From contig CAZWFE010000054.1 in the NCBI GenBank assembly GCA_964633145.1, positions 1 to 12,753 on the forward strand: a stretch of 12,753 nt of DNA, written 5' to 3'. Positions 1 to 7,156 of this stretch are shown here, in pieces. The notes below the pieces were generated by a model, which was not told where the DNA came from, made no database searches, and worked only from the letters and a program-made list of their open reading frames with translations. The DNA is from CAJXSD01 sp964633145 (lineage in GTDB: Bacteria; Pseudomonadota; Alphaproteobacteria; Rhodobacterales; Rhodobacteraceae). The translations under genes and the position numbers were made by a program. Positions within the stretch are counted from its first letter, which is position 1; each line of letters opens with the position of its first letter.

Positions 1-2143
1 CGGACAGGGAATAGCCATATTCAAACCCAAGCACCGCATATTCAGACAGCATTGAATCAATGACTTCGTATTTCGCCTGACCGTCGCGAATGTGGTTTAG
101 AGGGTAATAGCGTTCTTCGGTTTCTTGGTTGATCAAACCAGAATGGCGTTGGCTGAATGTGCCGCGTGTTGCATCCTGGCCTGACAAACGAACGGGATAG
201 CCTTCGGTCATTAACGATCCGAATGCAAGCGCCTCTGCGGTGGCCCAGTCAAAGCCTTGGCCTGTTTCAAACATTTGCTTTTTGGTGTCCAGCAAACGCG
301 TTACAGTTTTGTGCATTGGAAAATTATCGGGCGCAGTTGTCAGCGCACTGCCCACCTGTTCCAACGTTTCTGGCGCAATTGCAGTTTGACCGCGCTGATA
401 GTCGTCTTTGTTACGGTTCAAATGTGACCAGCGACCATCCAGCCAGTCGGCTTTGTTTGGTTTATAATCTTTGCCTGCTTCGAATTCGTCATTGAGGAAG
501 GCTTGGAAGCCCGCTTTCATATCCTCAATTTCGCCTTCTGGGATCAGGCCATCTTTGACCAAGCGTTCTGTGTATAGCGCAAGCGTGGTTTTTTGACGCT
601 TGATTTTGTTGTACATGATCGGGTTGGTAAACATCGGCTCGTCGCCTTCGTTATGGCCAAACCGGCGGTAACAGAAAATGTCGATCACGACGTCTTTGTG
701 GAATTTCTGGCGGAATTCTGTGGCGACCTTGGCAGCGTGTACCACTGCCTCGGGGTCGTCACCATTGACGTGGAAAATCGGCGCCTCAACCATCAGTGCG
801 ATGTCGGTGGGATAGGGGGATGAACGTGAAAAATGCGGCGCAGTGGTAAAGCCAATTTGGTTATTGACCACAACGTGCATGGTTCCACCCGTTTTGTGGC
901 CTACCAGACCAGACAGACCAAAACATTCGGCCACAACACCCTGTCCGGCAAAGGCAGCATCCCCATGCAGCAACAATGGCAGAACGGCGGTGCGATCCGT
1001 GTCGCCCATTTGTTCCTGTTTTGCGCGCACTTTGCCCAATACAACTGGGTTGACCGCCTCAAGGTGGGATGGGTTCGCCGTCAGCGATAGGTGCACAGTA
1101 TTGCCGTCAAATTCACGGTCCGACGACGCCCCTAGGTGATATTTCACATCGCCCGAACCATCGACATCCTCGGGTTTGAACGACCCGCCCTGAAATTCGT
1201 TGAAAATGGCACGATAGGGTTTGCCCATAACATTTGCCAAAACCGACAAACGGCCACGGTGGGGCATGCCAATCACAATATCGCGCACGCCCAAGGCGCC
1301 GCCGCGTTTGATGATTTGTTCTAGCGCGGGGATCAAGCTTTCGCCGCCATCCAATCCGAACCGCTTGGTGCCCATGTATTTAACATGCAGGAATTTTTCA
1401 AATCCCTCTGCTTCGACCAATTTGTTCAAAATTGCCTTGCGGCCTTCTCGGGTAAAGGTGATCTCTTTGCCATAGCCTTCGATCCGCTCTTTCAGCCAGC
1501 TGGATTGTTCAGGATCGGAAATATGCATGTATTGCAGGGCAAATGTGCCGCAGTAGGTGCGTTTCACGATATCAACGATCTGGCGCATAGATGCGATTTG
1601 CAGACCCAATACGTTATCAATAAAAATGGGCCGATCCATATCCGCATCGGTAAAACCATAAGATTTCGGATCCAATTCAGGATGTGGCGTTTGATCGCGC
1701 ATGCCCAATGGGTCAAGGTCGGCCACCAGATGCCCACGAATACGATAGGCGCGGATAATCATCAAGGCGCGGATACTGTCCAAAACGGCGCGCTTGACAG
1801 CTTCGTCCGACACCTCGACACCTGCGGCGGCGGCTTTCTCTTTTATCTTTTTGCCGGCGCTTTTGGCTTCATCTGGTACGATGGGCCATTCCCCGGTCAG
1901 CGCGGCCGTCCAATCGTCATTTGGCTGCTGTGGCCAATCCGCGCGCGACCAGCTGGCACCTGCGGCCTCTTGGGTCACATCACCATTGGGATCGCCCAAA
2001 GATTGGAAAAAGGCACGCCATGCATCGTCAACCGCATTGGGGTCCTTTGCATATTGCGCATAAAGCTGTTCCAGATACTCAGCATTATGACCTTGCATAA
2101 AGCTAGAGGCATGGAATTGATCGTTCGGGGAATGGTCGTTCAT
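1..2143 (-). CDS. sucA: 2-oxoglutarate dehydrogenase E1 component, N-terminal 714 codons (cut by window edge)
   Basis: Thiamine-diphosphate-dependent E1 subunit of the cytoplasmic 2-oxoglutarate dehydrogenase complex, which decarboxylates 2-oxoglutarate and passes the succinyl group to E2 (SucB). The frame is open from the ATG at 2143 to the left edge with no stop or frameshift; family members run to about 930-990 residues, so roughly a quarter is missing. Visible landmarks: the N-terminal E1o segment (SFMQGHNAEYLEQLY, near residue 14), MPHRGRL (293-299), SLTANPSHLEAV, HGDAAFAGQG (from 393), NNQIGFT, the ThDP/Mg motif beginning GDDPEAV (461) and continuing to CYRRFGHNEGDEP, and ATRGTFSQRH in the transketolase-type pyrimidine domain. 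The start lies 7 bases after the stop of the preceding unknown gene; only a weak Shine-Dalgarno (GTGAG) overlaps that stop, suggesting coupled translation. It is the last visible gene of the sucC-sucD-unknown-sucA operon; sucB is expected next. Identification is secure. Confidence 0.97.
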   Translation of the reverse strand, partial: MNDHSPNDQFHASSFMQGHNAEYLEQLYAQYAKDPNAVDDAWRAFFQSLGDPNGDVTQEAAGASWSRADWPQQPNDDWTAALTGEWPIVPDEAKSAGKKIKEKAAAAGVEVSDEAVKRAVLDSIRALMIIRAYRIRGHLVADLDPLGMRDQTPHPELDPKSYGFTDADMDRPIFIDNVLGLQIASMRQIVDIVKRTYCGTFALQYMHISDPEQSSWLKERIEGYGKEITFTREGRKAILNKLVEAEGFEKFLHVKYMGTKRFGLDGGESLIPALEQIIKRGGALGVRDIVIGMPHRGRLSVLANVMGKPYRAIFNEFQGGSFKPEDVDGSGDVKYHLGASSDREFDGNTVHLSLTANPSHLEAVNPVVLGKVRAKQEQMGDTDRTAVLPLLLHGDAAFAGQGVVAECFGLSGLVGHKTGGTMHVVVNNQIGFTTAPHFSRSSPYPTDIALMVEAPIFHVNGDDPEAVVHAAKVATEFRQKFHKDVVIDIFCYRRFGHNEGDEPMFTNPIMYNKIKRQKTTLALYTERLVKDGLIPEGEIEDMKAGFQAFLNDEFEAGKDYKPNKADWLDGRWSHLNRNKDDYQRGQTAIAPETLEQVGSALTTAPDNFPMHKTVTRLLDTKKQMFETGQGFDWATAEALAFGSLMTEGYPVRLSGQDATRGTFSQRHSGLINQETEERYYPLNHIRDGQAKYEVIDSMLSEYAVLGFEYGYSLS

Positions 2144-2150
2144 GTTTTGC

Positions 2151-2885
2151 TCACTTTTGGGAAAGCTTGATGATGGAAATGCCGACTTTGGCATTCGGGG
2201 TACGGTTTAGGGTCGGGATCAAAGTCTTGGTGTAATGCGCAATTTTTGTGCTGATGCTTGTCTGATCTTCGGTGGCATTTAAAAAATGAATGTCGACGCC
2301 GACATTGGACTGTTTTCTGCCAACTTTGCTGTCCATAGATGACAACGACTGCACCAGTTTTTCTAGTGATGGGTCAGAGGGCCCACCGTAAATACAGCGT
2401 ACACCAACCGCGTTTTCGCTTTTGATATTTGCAACAAACAACGCAGCTGTCGAACCGTGTTGATATTGGAATAAACGATGTGCTTTTCCATTCTTGCTGG
2501 ATTTTTCAAACTTCCCAACAAGATCGGTAATTTGTGATTGCGTTGCCTGCCAATCAATTTTCTTAGACTCGTCGTCACTCAAAACCGCAATTGCGCCGTC
2601 AATTAATGCTTTGCGGGCATCTGGTGCAAAAGCGCGGACTTCTTGCCATCCTTGCGCTTGCAGTTGTTCGATCGGTGATGACGTATTCGATTTCGCGCTA
2701 TTGCACGCATTAACTGCATCGCTTGCAATGCTTGAAGAGGCTGCATGCAAAGTTTGTGGCGCAACAGCCCCAAGCGACACGCTTGCAATAACTGCAAGCG
2801 TGTATGACCACAAACGCGGGCGCAGCACCTGAAATAAACCAGATGCAGTCCTTGTCTTACAACAATGACGACCACCCGCGTTCAT
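2151..2885 (-). CDS. Unknown exported or membrane-anchored protein between sucD and sucA
   Basis: I do not recognise a family for this 244-residue protein. A basic N-region (arginines 22 and 24) precedes a hydrophobic stretch at about residues 25-42 ending in QTLHA-ASS, which reads as a signal peptide cleaved near residue 48 or an N-terminal anchor; there is no lipobox. The mature part is polar, rich in Ser, Lys and Gln, and has two cysteines (C61, C164) that could form a periplasmic disulfide. The ATG at 2885 lies 4 bases after the sucD stop, with only a weak GGG as ribosome site inside the end of sucD. The first 20 or so residues before the hydrophobic core are unusually long, so a later GTG (codon 20) is possible. 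Hand counts give about 44% G+C over 300 bases here against about 59% over 300 bases of sucD, hinting at a separate origin or weak codon selection. Function unknown; co-transcription with suc genes is inferred from spacing. Confidence 0.8.
   Translation of the reverse strand: MNAGGRHCCKTRTASGLFQVLRPRLWSYTLAVIASVSLGAVAPQTLHAASSSIASDAVNACNSAKSNTSSPIEQLQAQGWQEVRAFAPDARKALIDGAIAVLSDDESKKIDWQATQSQITDLVGKFEKSSKNGKAHRLFQYQHGSTAALFVANIKSENAVGVRCIYGGPSDPSLEKLVQSLSSMDSKVGRKQSNVGVDIHFLNATEDQTSISTKIAHYTKTLIPTLNRTPNAKVGISIIKLSQK
2777..2803. repeat. Perfect 11-bp inverted repeat (hairpin) in the signal-peptide codons of the unknown gene
   Basis: ACACGCTTGCA at 2777-2787 pairs perfectly with TGCAAGCGTGT at 2793-2803 around a 5-base loop. 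It lies about 80-110 bases into the unknown gene, downstream of sucD in the direction of transcription. There is no T-run after it, so it is not a classical terminator; an mRNA-stabilising or processing hairpin separating sucCD from sucA is possible. The core CGCTTGCA also occurs at 2655-2662 and 2720-2727. Confidence 0.55.
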
Positions 2886-2889
2886 GAAA

Positions 2890-3771
2890 TTACCCGATCG
2901 CTTTCAGAACCGCTTCGCCCAAGCCCGCGGGGCTTTCGGCGACGACGATGCCAGCTGATTTCATCGCTTCGATCTTGTCCTCGGCACCGCCTTTGCCGCC
3001 GGCAACGATTGCACCTGCGTGGCCCATACGACGACCAGGAGGGGCTGTGCGGCCTGCGATAAAGCCCGCTGTCGGCTTGCTGCGGCCACGTTTTGCTTCA
3101 TCCTTCAGGAACTGCGCGGCTTCTTCTTCGGCGGATCCGCCGATTTCGCCGATCATGATGATGGATTCAGTCTCATCATCCGCTAGGAACCATTCCAACA
3201 CGTCGATATGTTCGGTCCCTTTGATGGGGTCGCCGCCAATGCCCACACATGTGGACTGGCCCAGACCCACGTCCGAGGTTTGTTTGACCGCCTCATATGT
3301 CAATGTGCCTGAACGCGACACAACACCAACCGACCCGCGACGGTGAATATGACCTGGCATAATACCGATTTTACAGGCGTCTGGCGTAATGATGCCAGGA
3401 CAGTTTGGACCGATCAAACGTGATTTGGAATTTTCCAAGGCGCGTTTTACCTTCATCATGTCCAGAACAGGAATGCCTTCGGTGATACAAACGATCAATT
3501 CCATTTCGGCGTCGATCGCCTCAAGGATTGAATCCGCCGCAAAGGGGGGAGGCACATAGATAACTGAGGCGTTCGCCTCGGTCACGTGTTTTGCTTCGTG
3601 GACTGAATCGAACACGGGCAAGCCCAGATGTTCCATGCCACCCTTGCCAGGTGTCACGCCGCCCACCATTTTGGTGCCATAAGCGATTGCCTGTTCAGAA
3701 TGGAATGTGCCTTGGGATCCGGTGAAACCTTGGCAGATGACTTTGGTGTTTTCGTTTACTAGGACTGCCAT
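2890..3771 (-). CDS. sucD: Succinyl-CoA synthetase (ADP-forming) alpha subunit
   Basis: Alpha subunit of succinyl-CoA ligase, which with SucC converts succinyl-CoA, ADP and phosphate to succinate, CoA and ATP in the TCA cycle. At 293 residues it has the normal family length. The N-terminal CoA-binding Rossmann domain carries GFTGSQGTFHSEQA (residues 15-28) and the GGVTPGKGG loop; GPNCPGIITP follows in mid-protein. The phosphohistidine site is RMGHAGAIV with H251, equivalent to His246 of the E. coli protein, and GEIGGSAEEEAAQF is the conserved glutamate-bearing segment. The ATG at 3771 is preceded by a good Shine-Dalgarno (AAGGGA) that overlaps the end of sucC, and the gap to the sucC stop is 4 bases, so the two subunits are translationally linked and made in equal amounts. 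Identification is secure. Confidence 0.98.
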   Translation of the reverse strand: MAVLVNENTKVICQGFTGSQGTFHSEQAIAYGTKMVGGVTPGKGGMEHLGLPVFDSVHEAKHVTEANASVIYVPPPFAADSILEAIDAEMELIVCITEGIPVLDMMKVKRALENSKSRLIGPNCPGIITPDACKIGIMPGHIHRRGSVGVVSRSGTLTYEAVKQTSDVGLGQSTCVGIGGDPIKGTEHIDVLEWFLADDETESIIMIGEIGGSAEEEAAQFLKDEAKRGRSKPTAGFIAGRTAPPGRRMGHAGAIVAGGKGGAEDKIEAMKSAGIVVAESPAGLGEAVLKAIG

Positions 3772-3775
3772 GATT

Positions 3776-4969
3776 TTATCCCTTTACCGCTTTCACGATT
3801 TTTTCTGCACCGTCGCGCAGGTTGTCTGCTGCGATAACGTCTAGGCCAGAATTGTTAATGATGTCTTTGCCTTGTTCGACATTTGTGCCTTCAAGACGCA
3901 CGACCAGCGGAACCTGTAGGCCCACTTCTTTCACGGCTGCAACAACGCCTTCGGCGATGACGTCACAGCGCATGATGCCGCCGAAAATGTTGACCAAGAT
4001 GCCTTTCACGTTTGGATCAGATGTGATGATCTTGAACGCTTCGGTCACTTTTTCCTTGGTGGCACCGCCGCCGACGTCAAGGAAGTTGGCAGGCTCTGCC
4101 CCATAAAGCTTGATGATGTCCATTGTGGCCATCGCCAAACCCGCACCGTTCACCATACAACCAATTTCGCCGTCTAGGGCGATATAGTTCAGGTCGTATT
4201 TGGATGCTTCCAATTCTTTGGGGTCTTCTTCGGTTGTGTCGCGCAATTCGGCGATATCGGAATGGCGATACACGGCGTTGCCGTCAAACCCAACCTTGGC
4301 GTCCAACACTTTCAGGCTGCCACCTTCGGCAACGATCAAAGGGTTGATTTCCAGCATTTCCATGTCTTTTTCGACGAATGCTTTGTAAAGCATGCCCATC
4401 AAGGCAACGCATTCTTTGACTTGCTTGCCGGTCAAGCCCAATGAAAACGCGATGCGGCGACCATGATACGCTTGGTATCCGGTTGCGGGATCGACTGAGA
4501 ACGACAGGATCTTTTCCGGTGTGCTTGCGGCCACCTCTTCGATGTCCATCCCACCTTCGGTTGAGCAGACGAATGAAATACGGCTGGTTACGCGATCCAC
4601 CAGCAGCGCCAGATACAATTCGCGTTCAATGCCTGAACCCGCTTCGATATAAATACGGTTGACTTGCTTGCCAGCAGGGCCAGTTTGGTGCGTGACCAAT
4701 GTGCGGCCCAACATTTTCTTGGCCTCTGTTGCGGCCTCTTCTACGGACTTGGTTAGACGGACACCGCCTTTGTCGCCTGCATCGGCCTCTTTGAATTTAC
4801 CTTTGCCGCGTCCGCCTGCGTGAATTTGTGCTTTGACGACCCACAATGGTCCGTCCAGTTCACCGGCGGCGGTTTTTGCATCCTCTGCTTTCAGAACGAT
4901 TCGTCCGTCTGAAACAGGGGCGCCGTAACTGCGAAGAAGTGCCTTCGCCTGATATTCATGGATGTTCAT
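3776..4969 (-). CDS. sucC: Succinyl-CoA synthetase (ADP-forming) beta subunit
   Basis: Beta subunit of succinyl-CoA ligase, 397 residues, close to the usual 385-400. It supplies the nucleotide-binding ATP-grasp domain and the succinate site of the SucCD heterodimer or heterotetramer. Visible signatures are the start MNIHEYQAKALLRSYG, the nucleotide-binding loop VKAQIHAGGRGKGKFK (about residues 45-60), EINPLIV (Mg-binding end of the ATP-grasp domain), the succinate/phosphate loop GGGATKEKVTEAF, and NIFGGIMRCDVIAEGV near the C-terminus. The ATG at 4969 agrees with the universal N-terminus; the ribosome site is modest (GGGACT). It is the first gene of the suc operon, and the 227-base region upstream holds a paired palindromic operator, a candidate promoter and the terminator of mdh. 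Confidence 0.98.
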   Translation of the reverse strand: MNIHEYQAKALLRSYGAPVSDGRIVLKAEDAKTAAGELDGPLWVVKAQIHAGGRGKGKFKEADAGDKGGVRLTKSVEEAATEAKKMLGRTLVTHQTGPAGKQVNRIYIEAGSGIERELYLALLVDRVTSRISFVCSTEGGMDIEEVAASTPEKILSFSVDPATGYQAYHGRRIAFSLGLTGKQVKECVALMGMLYKAFVEKDMEMLEINPLIVAEGGSLKVLDAKVGFDGNAVYRHSDIAELRDTTEEDPKELEASKYDLNYIALDGEIGCMVNGAGLAMATMDIIKLYGAEPANFLDVGGGATKEKVTEAFKIITSDPNVKGILVNIFGGIMRCDVIAEGVVAAVKEVGLQVPLVVRLEGTNVEQGKDIINNSGLDVIAADNLRDGAEKIVKAVKG

Positions 4970-5052
4970 GAAACTAGTCCCGTGTTGCTTCTATTCTTTC
5001 GCTATATTCCTTAGGCAACGGTGACGAGAACAGCTTTTTTAGCACAGTTATC

Positions 5053-5058
5053 AATATA
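5053..5058 (-). promoter_or_regulatory. Candidate -10 box of the suc operon promoter
   Basis: Reading on the minus strand, TATATT lies 15 bases downstream of the operator pair (5074-5110), with no convincing -35 hexamer at the right distance. This is typical of a promoter that needs an activator. It would give a leader of roughly 75 bases before the sucC ATG. Assigned by eye only. Confidence 0.4.
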
Positions 5059-5073
5059 TGCAGGTTTTTGGTG

Positions 5074-5110
5074 TTTTGTGATCACATGATTTTCATGTGT
5101 GATCACAAAA
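5074..5110. promoter_or_regulatory. Paired GTGATCAC operator upstream of sucC
   Basis: Two palindromes, GTGATCAC at 5078-5085 and 5099-5106, have centres exactly 21 bp apart. They form a larger dyad with perfect 13-bp outer arms, TTTTGTGATCACA (5074-5086) and TGTGATCACAAAA (5098-5110). The same paired layout with the same 21-bp spacing occurs upstream of sdhC at 9827-9862. The regulator is not in the window; a GntR-family TCA regulator such as AkgR is a reasonable guess from its known targets in Rhodobacter sphaeroides. Confidence 0.75.
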
Positions 5111-5142
5111 TGGATTAATTGGATGAATAATAAATGGGCAAC

Positions 5143-5176
5143 AAAAAATGCGGCGTGGGGATCCATGCCGCATTTT
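5143..5176 (-). terminator. Rho-independent terminator of mdh
   Basis: Perfect 10-bp arms AAAATGCGGC (5145-5154) and GCCGCATTTT (5167-5176); four further inner pairs, including one G-T, close a GGAT loop. On the minus strand the stem ends in a run of six T (complement of 5143-5148). It begins about 20 bases after the mdh stop codon, so it ends the mdh transcript before the suc operon. Confidence 0.88.
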
Positions 5177-5196
5177 CGAATTTAGGATTGCTGCGC

Positions 5197-6159
5197 TTAG
5201 GCTAGACTGCTGTCGATACCTTTGCAGGCTTCGACCAAACCTTTGACCGCGTCGACGGATTTGTCGAACATGGCTTGTTCGTCTTTGGCCAATTTGATGT
5301 CGACAATCTTTTCGATGCCGTTTGCACCAATAATTGTTGGGACGCCAACATACATGCCTTTCAATCCGAACTCACCATCACAGTATGCCGCGCAGGGCAG
5401 CAGGCGGCGCTGGTCTTTCAGGTATGCTTCGGCCATTTCGATGGCAGATGTGGCAGGGGCATAAAATGCGGACCCTGTTTTCAACAGGCCAACGATTTCG
5501 GCGCCGCCATCACGGGTGCGTTGGATAATCGCGTCCAATTTTTCCTGTGTGGTCCAGCCCATATCCACCAAATCAGGCAAAGGGATACCTGCAACGGTGG
5601 AATAGCGCGCCAATGGCACCATTGTGTCGCCATGACCGCCCAAAACGAATGCAGTTACATCGCGCATAGATACGTTAAATTCCGTTGCTAGGAAATGACG
5701 GAACCGTGCGCTGTCCAAAACGCCCGCCATGCCGACCACTTTGTTGTGGGGCAAGCCAGAAAATTCGCGCAAAGCCCAAACCATCGCGTCTAGCGGGTTT
5801 GTGATGCAGATAACAAATGCGTTTGGTGCGTGGGCTGCAATGCCTTCGCCAACAGATTTCATGACTTTCAGGTTGATACCCAACAGGTCATCACGGCTCA
5901 TGCCGGGTTTACGGGCGACACCTGCTGTTACGATACAAACGTCGGCACCTGCGATGTCGGCATAATCATTGGTGCCTTTGAACGATCCGTCGAACCCTTC
6001 TGCGGGTCCAGATTCGGCGATATCCAGCGCCTTACCTTGTGGGGTTCCTTCGGCGATGTCGAACAAAACAACATCTCCCAATTCTTTGATCGCTGCGAGG
6101 TGGGCCAATGTCCCACCGATTTGACCTGCGCCGATTAGGGCGATTTTTGCTTTGGCCAT
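5197..6159 (-). CDS. mdh: NAD-dependent malate dehydrogenase (LDH-like type)
   Basis: Interconverts malate and oxaloacetate with NAD in the cytoplasm, the last step of the TCA cycle. The 320 residues match the LDH-like malate dehydrogenases of alphaproteobacteria. The dinucleotide fold shows GAGQIGGT (10-17) and D34, which favours NAD over NADP. The substrate loop GVARKPGMSR carries R83 and R89 (an Arg rather than Gln at the first position marks malate instead of lactate specificity); ITNPLDAMVW follows. The catalytic pair is D149 (in VLDSARFR, with R152) and H176 in GGHGDTMVPL. The ATG at 6159 has a strong Shine-Dalgarno (GGAGAGG) about 6 bases upstream. It has its own terminator, so it is probably a single-gene unit, although readthrough into suc is possible. 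It is divergent from the TauE-type gene; no GTGATCAC site lies upstream of it. Confidence 0.97.
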   Translation of the reverse strand: MAKAKIALIGAGQIGGTLAHLAAIKELGDVVLFDIAEGTPQGKALDIAESGPAEGFDGSFKGTNDYADIAGADVCIVTAGVARKPGMSRDDLLGINLKVMKSVGEGIAAHAPNAFVICITNPLDAMVWALREFSGLPHNKVVGMAGVLDSARFRHFLATEFNVSMRDVTAFVLGGHGDTMVPLARYSTVAGIPLPDLVDMGWTTQEKLDAIIQRTRDGGAEIVGLLKTGSAFYAPATSAIEMAEAYLKDQRRLLPCAAYCDGEFGLKGMYVGVPTIIGANGIEKIVDIKLAKDEQAMFDKSVDAVKGLVEACKGIDSSLA

Positions 6160-6227
6160 GGAAATTCCTCTCCGGTCCGGTTGTTACACGCGCTATGGCC
6201 TAGTCGTTTTACGCTTGTGACGCAAGA

Positions 6228-6244
6228 GTGCTGCGATGCAGCAC
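6228..6244. promoter_or_regulatory. 17-bp inverted repeat in the mdh / TauE-type divergent intergenic region
   Basis: GTGCTGC (6228-6234) and GCAGCAC (6238-6244) flank a GAT centre. It lies about 70 bases upstream of the mdh start and 80 upstream of the TauE-type start, a fitting place for an operator acting on one or both genes. No matching copy was noticed elsewhere in the window, so its role is a guess. Clear -35/-10 boxes were not found in this region (6160-6324). Confidence 0.35.
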
Positions 6245-6324
6245 ATCTGTTTGCCGCTCTGTTCATTTGTGCCAAACGCGGCTAAACATCAATCAAACAA
6301 TAGTTTTTGTGGGTATTTCGCACG

Positions 6325-7074
6325 ATGATGTCGGCCAGTTTTTTCCTGATTGCCGCTGTGGCTGTGACCTTCGCGGGGGTGTCCAAAGGCGGATTCGGGT
6401 CAGGTGCGGCCTTTGCGGCTGGGGCGATTCTGGCCACTGTCATTGATCCGGGCATGGCGATTGGGATCATGTTGCCATTGTTGATGTTGATGGATGTGAC
6501 ATCGCTAAAACCATATTGGGGGAAATGGCGCGCCCTGGACAGTGTCTTGATGATCTTGGGGGGGCTGCCTGGTGTGGCGATCGGTGCGTGGCTCTATACC
6601 AAGGTGGATGCCGATTTTTTCCGCATATTAATTGGGGTTATCGCAATTTTATTCGTGCTGTGGCAGGGGGCGCAGCGTTTGGGGTGGCTGTCGCCGCCGA
6701 AGCGCGCCTTGCCCGATTGGGCGGGGCTATTGGCGGGGGCGATTGCGGGATTTACCAGTTTTATCAGCCACGCAGGTGGCCCCCCTGCCGCCGTTTATTT
6801 ATTGTCAAAGCGCCCGACCAAAACAGAATATCAGGCATCGACCGTCATTATTTTTTGGGCCATAAACTGGGCCAAGGTCATCCCATACACCGCATTGGGA
6901 TTGTTCAGTTGGGACACGTTAAAAATTGATCTGATGTTGTCGCCCTTTGCCGTTTTGGGTGTTTATCTGGGGGTCAAGGGTCATAATTGGATATCTGAGA
7001 CATGGTTTTTCCGTTTAACCTATGTGTTGTTATTGGTCACAGGGGGGCGGTTGATTTGGGTGGCTGCGACCTAA
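6325..7074 (+). CDS. TauE/SafE-family (DUF81) inner-membrane transporter
   Basis: A 249-residue, very hydrophobic protein of the TauE/SafE family, whose studied members are linked to export of sulfite, sulfoacetate or other anions; the substrate here is unknown. The two-fold repeat is visible: VSKGGFGSG near residues 19-27 and the second-half counterpart GFTSFISHAGGPPA near 142-155. About seven to eight hydrophobic helices can be drawn (for example 4-20, 28-60, 73-92, 100-116, 136-150, 170-190, 208-222, 230-246). The ATG at 6325 (or 6328) gives the usual short N-terminus before the first helix; a TTG at 6307 would add six residues with no better ribosome site. It is divergent from mdh and 82 bases before the malyl-CoA thioesterase operon, with which it may be co-expressed. 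Export or uptake of a carboxylate of this pathway is possible but speculative. Confidence 0.87.
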   Translation: MMSASFFLIAAVAVTFAGVSKGGFGSGAAFAAGAILATVIDPGMAIGIMLPLLMLMDVTSLKPYWGKWRALDSVLMILGGLPGVAIGAWLYTKVDADFFRILIGVIAILFVLWQGAQRLGWLSPPKRALPDWAGLLAGAIAGFTSFISHAGGPPAAVYLLSKRPTKTEYQASTVIIFWAINWAKVIPYTALGLFSWDTLKIDLMLSPFAVLGVYLGVKGHNWISETWFFRLTYVLLLVTGGRLIWVAAT

Positions 7075-7156
7075 TTTCTGCACTGCGGCAAATTTCCCCT
7101 TGAAGTTTTTGAAAATAAATGTCCTAGTCCTGCGCAATAATATTACGGAGGAAATC

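Noticed and set aside
1385..2170. Long plus-strand open frame (261 codons) opposite sucA
   Set aside because: It is the antisense shadow of sucA, whose minus-strand translation matches the E1 family throughout; no ribosome site or recognisable protein on the plus strand.
3131..3142. GGCGGATCCGCC 12-bp palindrome in sucD
   Set aside because: Lies within codons for conserved glycine, serine and alanine residues and has no relation to other sites; likely chance.
6307..6324. TTG start for the TauE-type gene
   Set aside because: ATG codons at 6325 and 6328 give the usual N-terminus just before the first helix; no better ribosome site supports the TTG.
7075..7156. Promoter between the TauE-type gene and mcl2
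   Set aside because: TTGAAG and TTGAAA are present but no -10 hexamer lies at 16-18 bp; readthrough from the upstream gene is equally possible.
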